7,525 bases of DNA from Caryophanales bacterium UBA6769 (GTDB lineage Bacteria > Bacillota > Bacilli > Bacillales > UBA6769): the NCBI GenBank assembly GCA_002453275.1, contig DKGN01000201.1, positions 1 to 7,525 of the forward strand. Reading direction: 5' to 3'. The notes beneath the pieces are model-generated. The model did no database searches and had not been told where the DNA came from. It worked only from the letters and a program-made list of their open reading frames with translations. The translations under genes were made by a program, and so were the position numbers. Below are positions 5,322-7,525 of the stretch, in pieces; the first letter of the stretch is position 1; each line of letters opens with the position of its first letter.

Positions 5322-7010
5322 TCATTTATTCGCTTTTTCTTTCTCTTCTTCAATTAGGGCACGCTTAAGAACTTTACCGACCATTGTTTTTGGTAATTCA
5401 TCCCGGAATTCGTAAAGTCTTGGAACTTTGTATGCGGCAAGATGCTTACGACAATATTCATCAAGTTCTTCCTCTGTCACTTGTGCGCCTTCTTTAAGAA
5501 CGATGAAAGCTTTCACTGTTTCACCACGGTATTCATCTGGAACACCTACAGCTACCGCTTCTTCAATTGCCTCATGCTCATACAACACTTCTTCAATTTC
5601 TCGTGGATAAATATTGAAGCCACCAGCAATAATCATATCGGATTTACGGTCTACAATGTAAAAGTAACCATTTTCATCCATATAACCCATATCACCGGTA
5701 TAAAGCCAGCCATCTTTCAACGTTTCAGCGGTATCTTCTGGTCGATTCCAATATCCTTGCATCACTTGTGGACCTTTGATGCAAAGCTCACCGACTTCCT
5801 TTATTTCAGCTTCTGTTCCATCTTCTTTCATGATTTTTGAATCTGTATCAGGCCAAGGTACGCCAATACTTCCTGACACACGATTTCCCCAAATAAAATT
5901 AGCATGTGTCACTGGCGAGGCTTCTGTTAATCCATATCCTTCGACTAACCTACCTTTTGTAATCTTTTCAAATTGTTGTTGGACTTCGTTTGGTAAGGCA
6001 GCAGAACCACTAATACAAGCATCAATTGATGATAAATCATAGCCTCCTGCATCAGGATGATTTAAAATACCGATATACATCGTAGGTGCACCTGGAAATA
6101 AGGTTGGCTTATGTTTTTGAATCGTTTTCAACGCATCTAGCGGATCAAATTTCGGCATAATGAGCATTTTTGCTCTCGTCATAATGGACAAGTTCATAAC
6201 GACAGTCATCCCATAGACATGGAAAAATGGCAAAATCGCAAGAACGACCTCTTCCCCATCTTCCGCTTTATGCACCCATGCCCGACATTGTTGTGTATTC
6301 GCTGTTAAATTAAAATGCGTCAGCATTACACCTTTAGCAAGTCCTGTTGTTCCACCCGTATATTGGAGAAGAGCAATGTCTTTTTTCGGGTTTATCTCAA
6401 CGTCAATTTCATTTGCTTGGCCTCTCTTGATGAGAGCTGTAAATTTATGTGTCATCTCATTGTACGGAATATTTAAATCGAGGTCGGGATACTCTCTTCT
6501 TTGTACGAACGGATACAGTAAATTTTTTGGAAATGGTAAGTAATCTTTAATGCCAGTCACAATAACATGTTCAAGCGACGTATTCCCTTTTACTTTCATC
6601 ACTCGTGCATAAACGAGATCGACACAGACGATCATCTTTACTTTAGCGTCTTTTAATTGGTGCTCAAGCTCTCGTTCCGTATACAACGGATTCGTTTGGA
6701 CAACGGTACCCCCAGCAAGTAATATTGCATAGTAACTAATGACAGCTTGTGGACAGTTCGGGAGCATCACTGCTGCCCTATCCCCTTTTTGCAATCCTAA
6801 GCCACGCATCTCGTTCGCCAATTTCAAAGCGCTTTCATAAACTTGCGCGTAACTCATCTCTTTGCCTAAAAAGTGAAAAGCAATTTTGTGCGGTTGCTTT
6901 TGTGCAGCCTCTTGCAAATATGCATAGAGCGGCTTCTCATCATAATCAATCTGATGAGGAATTTCTTCAGGATAAAGACTTAACCATTTTTTTTGCATTG
7001 TTTCAGCCAT
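5322..7010 (-). CDS. lcfA: Long-chain fatty acid--CoA ligase (acyl-CoA synthetase)
   Basis: A 562-residue, full-length ANL-superfamily adenylate-forming enzyme. It activates a fatty acid with ATP to acyl-AMP and then to acyl-CoA, the entry step of beta-oxidation. Motifs in order: MLPNCPQAVISYY (82-94), the phosphate-binding loop YTGGTTGLAKG (217-227), FFHVYG (262-267), YGLTEASPVTHANFIWG (359-375), YTGD (437-440), DRKSDMIIAGGFNIYPREIEE (454-474), and the C-terminal catalytic Lys546 in PKTMVGKVLKR. The N-terminal stretch KKWLSLYPEEIPH and LPFPKNLLYPFVQ recall B. subtilis LcfA. ATG 7008-7010 has AGAGGAGG at 7021-7028, a somewhat long 10-nt spacing. In B. subtilis lcfA is followed by fadR-fadB-etfBA; here it ends at a terminator and faces a convergent gene. 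The SMR gene 85 bp upstream, same strand, could read into it. A YhfL-type paralogue is the main alternative name. Confidence 0.9.
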   Translation of the reverse strand: MAETMQKKWLSLYPEEIPHQIDYDEKPLYAYLQEAAQKQPHKIAFHFLGKEMSYAQVYESALKLANEMRGLGLQKGDRAAVMLPNCPQAVISYYAILLAGGTVVQTNPLYTERELEHQLKDAKVKMIVCVDLVYARVMKVKGNTSLEHVIVTGIKDYLPFPKNLLYPFVQRREYPDLDLNIPYNEMTHKFTALIKRGQANEIDVEINPKKDIALLQYTGGTTGLAKGVMLTHFNLTANTQQCRAWVHKAEDGEEVVLAILPFFHVYGMTVVMNLSIMTRAKMLIMPKFDPLDALKTIQKHKPTLFPGAPTMYIGILNHPDAGGYDLSSIDACISGSAALPNEVQQQFEKITKGRLVEGYGLTEASPVTHANFIWGNRVSGSIGVPWPDTDSKIMKEDGTEAEIKEVGELCIKGPQVMQGYWNRPEDTAETLKDGWLYTGDMGYMDENGYFYIVDRKSDMIIAGGFNIYPREIEEVLYEHEAIEEAVAVGVPDEYRGETVKAFIVLKEGAQVTEEELDEYCRKHLAAYKVPRLYEFRDELPKTMVGKVLKRALIEEEKEKANK

Positions 7011-7053
7011 TACTTTATGCCTCCTCTACATTTTTATATAAGCCTTATCTCTA

Positions 7054-7083
7054 GTATATATGAAATCGTAATAAATATGGAAG
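7054..7083 (-). promoter_or_regulatory. Weak candidate lcfA promoter region
   Basis: On the minus strand TATACT (7054-7059) is a good -10 hexamer, but no convincing sigma-A -35 lies 16-18 bp upstream. The same element reads as CCATA-17 bp-TATACTA, a sigma-G-like pattern with one mismatch in each box. lcfA may depend on an activator, an alternative sigma factor, or read-through from the SMR genes. Confidence 0.3.
7062..7075. promoter_or_regulatory. Possible weak cre (CcpA) site at lcfA
   Basis: TGAAATCGTAATAA fits the loose cre form WTGNAANCGNWNNCW with one mismatch, but shows several mismatches to the stricter form. It lies just upstream of the candidate lcfA -10, where CcpA would block polymerase. 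CcpA control of lcfA is reported in B. subtilis, which is the main reason to list it. Confidence 0.25.
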
Positions 7084-7095
7084 AATTGTGAATTG

Positions 7096-7410
7096 TTAAG
7101 AAATTAGTTTTAATCCAGCCGCAGCAACAACGACCAAACTAATAAAAAATAACCGCAAGACGCTCCGCGACTCCCCATAAAAAATCATCCCCATAATCAC
7201 GCCTCCGACTGTTCCGACTCCTGTCCAAATTGCATAGGCCGTCCCCATCGGAATCTCTTTCATTGCTAACGTTAAAAGAGTTAAGCTAATCGCAAACCCA
7301 CCAAATAAAATAAGAAACCATTTAATCGTCAATTTAAAGCTTAATTTATTCAATGCAACAACACCAATGACTTCAAATAATCCTGCAAATAATAACAAAA
7401 ACCACTCCAT
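7096..7410 (-). CDS. Small multidrug resistance (SMR) transporter subunit, YkkD-like
   Basis: A 104-residue, four-helix inner-membrane transporter of the SMR (DMT) family, which exports cationic compounds in exchange for protons. Helices lie at about 2-21, 29-50, 57-78 and 84-103. The essential membrane glutamate is Glu13 (GLFEVIG), equivalent to EmrE Glu14. GTAYAIWTGVG (56-66) is the loop/helix-3 signature with Tyr59 and Trp62, closest to the Gdx/SugE-YkkCD side of the family; the substrate could be a guanidinium-type or other cation. Its start overlaps the stop of the upstream SMR gene by one base (TAATG), with AAAGGGAG at 7420-7427, so translation is coupled and a heterodimer is likely, as for B. 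subtilis YkkCD. WFLILFGGFAISLTLL and the PMGTAYA stretch recall YkkD in particular. Confidence 0.92.
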   Translation of the reverse strand: MEWFLLLFAGLFEVIGVVALNKLSFKLTIKWFLILFGGFAISLTLLTLAMKEIPMGTAYAIWTGVGTVGGVIMGMIFYGESRSVLRLFFISLVVVAAAGLKLIS

Positions 7411-7525
7411 TACCCACTGCTCCCTTTAACTTCTTTCACTTCTGTTTCATCTGTCACAAGCTGTAATCCAATCACACCGACAAGAAGTAATCCGATAAAC
7501 AATATTTTACCAATGTAAAATGGCT
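7410..7525 (-). CDS. SMR transporter subunit, YkkC-like, C-terminal end only
   Basis: The last 37 residues and stop codon of an SMR protein whose beginning lies beyond the right edge. FYIGKILFIGLLLVGVIGLQLVT is the fourth transmembrane helix, with the V-G-V-I-G-L-x-L pattern of YkkC-type subunits. After it comes a hydrophilic 13-residue tail, DETEVKEVKGSSG, longer than the few residues that usually end SMR proteins. The stop overlaps the next gene's ATG (TAATG at 7408-7412 on the minus strand), which points to coupled translation and a two-subunit transporter. Family membership rests on one helix plus the context of the complete SMR gene next to it. Any promoter or riboswitch for the pair would lie outside the window. 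Confidence 0.8.
   Translation of the reverse strand, partial: PFYIGKILFIGLLLVGVIGLQLVTDETEVKEVKGSSG

Noticed and set aside
5442..5840. Plus-strand open frame of 132 codons opposite lcfA
   Set aside because: It is wholly inside lcfA on the other strand, with low-complexity composition and no domain.
1..7525. Undescribed defence, mobile or biosynthetic system
   Set aside because: Every sizeable frame belongs to a known metabolic, coat or transporter family. I saw no repeats, integrase, toxin-antitoxin pair or CRISPR structure, and gaps without genes are all under 300 bp.

Overview
The window comes from a low-to-mid GC, endospore-forming Firmicute of the Bacillaceae type. Support for this is the fadN-fadA fatty-acid degradation pair with a FadR operator, a lcfA-type acyl-CoA ligase, two CotF-family spore coat genes, a paired YkkC/YkkD-like SMR transporter, strong GGAGG ribosome binding sites, and promoter candidates for sporulation and stationary-phase sigma factors. 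I see no mobile element, tRNA/rRNA, CRISPR array or phage gene. This is chromosomal core or near-core sequence, and I found no convincing evidence of an undescribed system. The regulatory DNA holds the most interesting signals.

Layout: positions 1-499 (minus) hold the 5' part of fadA (thiolase). 547-2931 (minus) is fadN (3-hydroxyacyl-CoA dehydrogenase/enoyl-CoA hydratase), and the two form an operon read leftwards. The fadN upstream region has a sigma-A-like promoter (3011-3039) and a FadR-type palindrome (2950-2967). Divergent from it, 3185-3484 and 3515-3844 (plus) are two small CotF-like coat genes. They follow a sigma-G/sigma-E-like promoter whose spacer contains a near-consensus CcpA (cre) site, and end at a strong terminator (3852-3888). 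Next comes a plus-strand FMN-dependent lactate 2-monooxygenase-like gene (4037-5197) behind a sequence that fits the sigma-H promoter consensus at every specified position. Converging on it, 5322-7010 (minus) is lcfA, whose terminator (5202-5256) shares the short convergent gap with a second, full-consensus FadR palindrome (5265-5282). At the right edge (minus) lies a translationally coupled SMR pair, 7096-7410 and 7410-7525 (the latter cut by the window end). No terminator is visible between it and lcfA.

How the genes fit together: LcfA activates fatty acids to acyl-CoAs. FadN and FadA then carry out hydration, 3-hydroxy oxidation and thiolysis. Long-chain acyl-CoA is the FadR inducer in Bacillus, so LcfA's product should relieve FadR repression of fadN-fadA. 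The coat genes and the sigma-H-type promoter tie the middle of the window to stationary phase and sporulation, when fatty-acid and lactate/acetate metabolism also change. The SMR pair looks functionally unrelated, though read-through into lcfA is possible.
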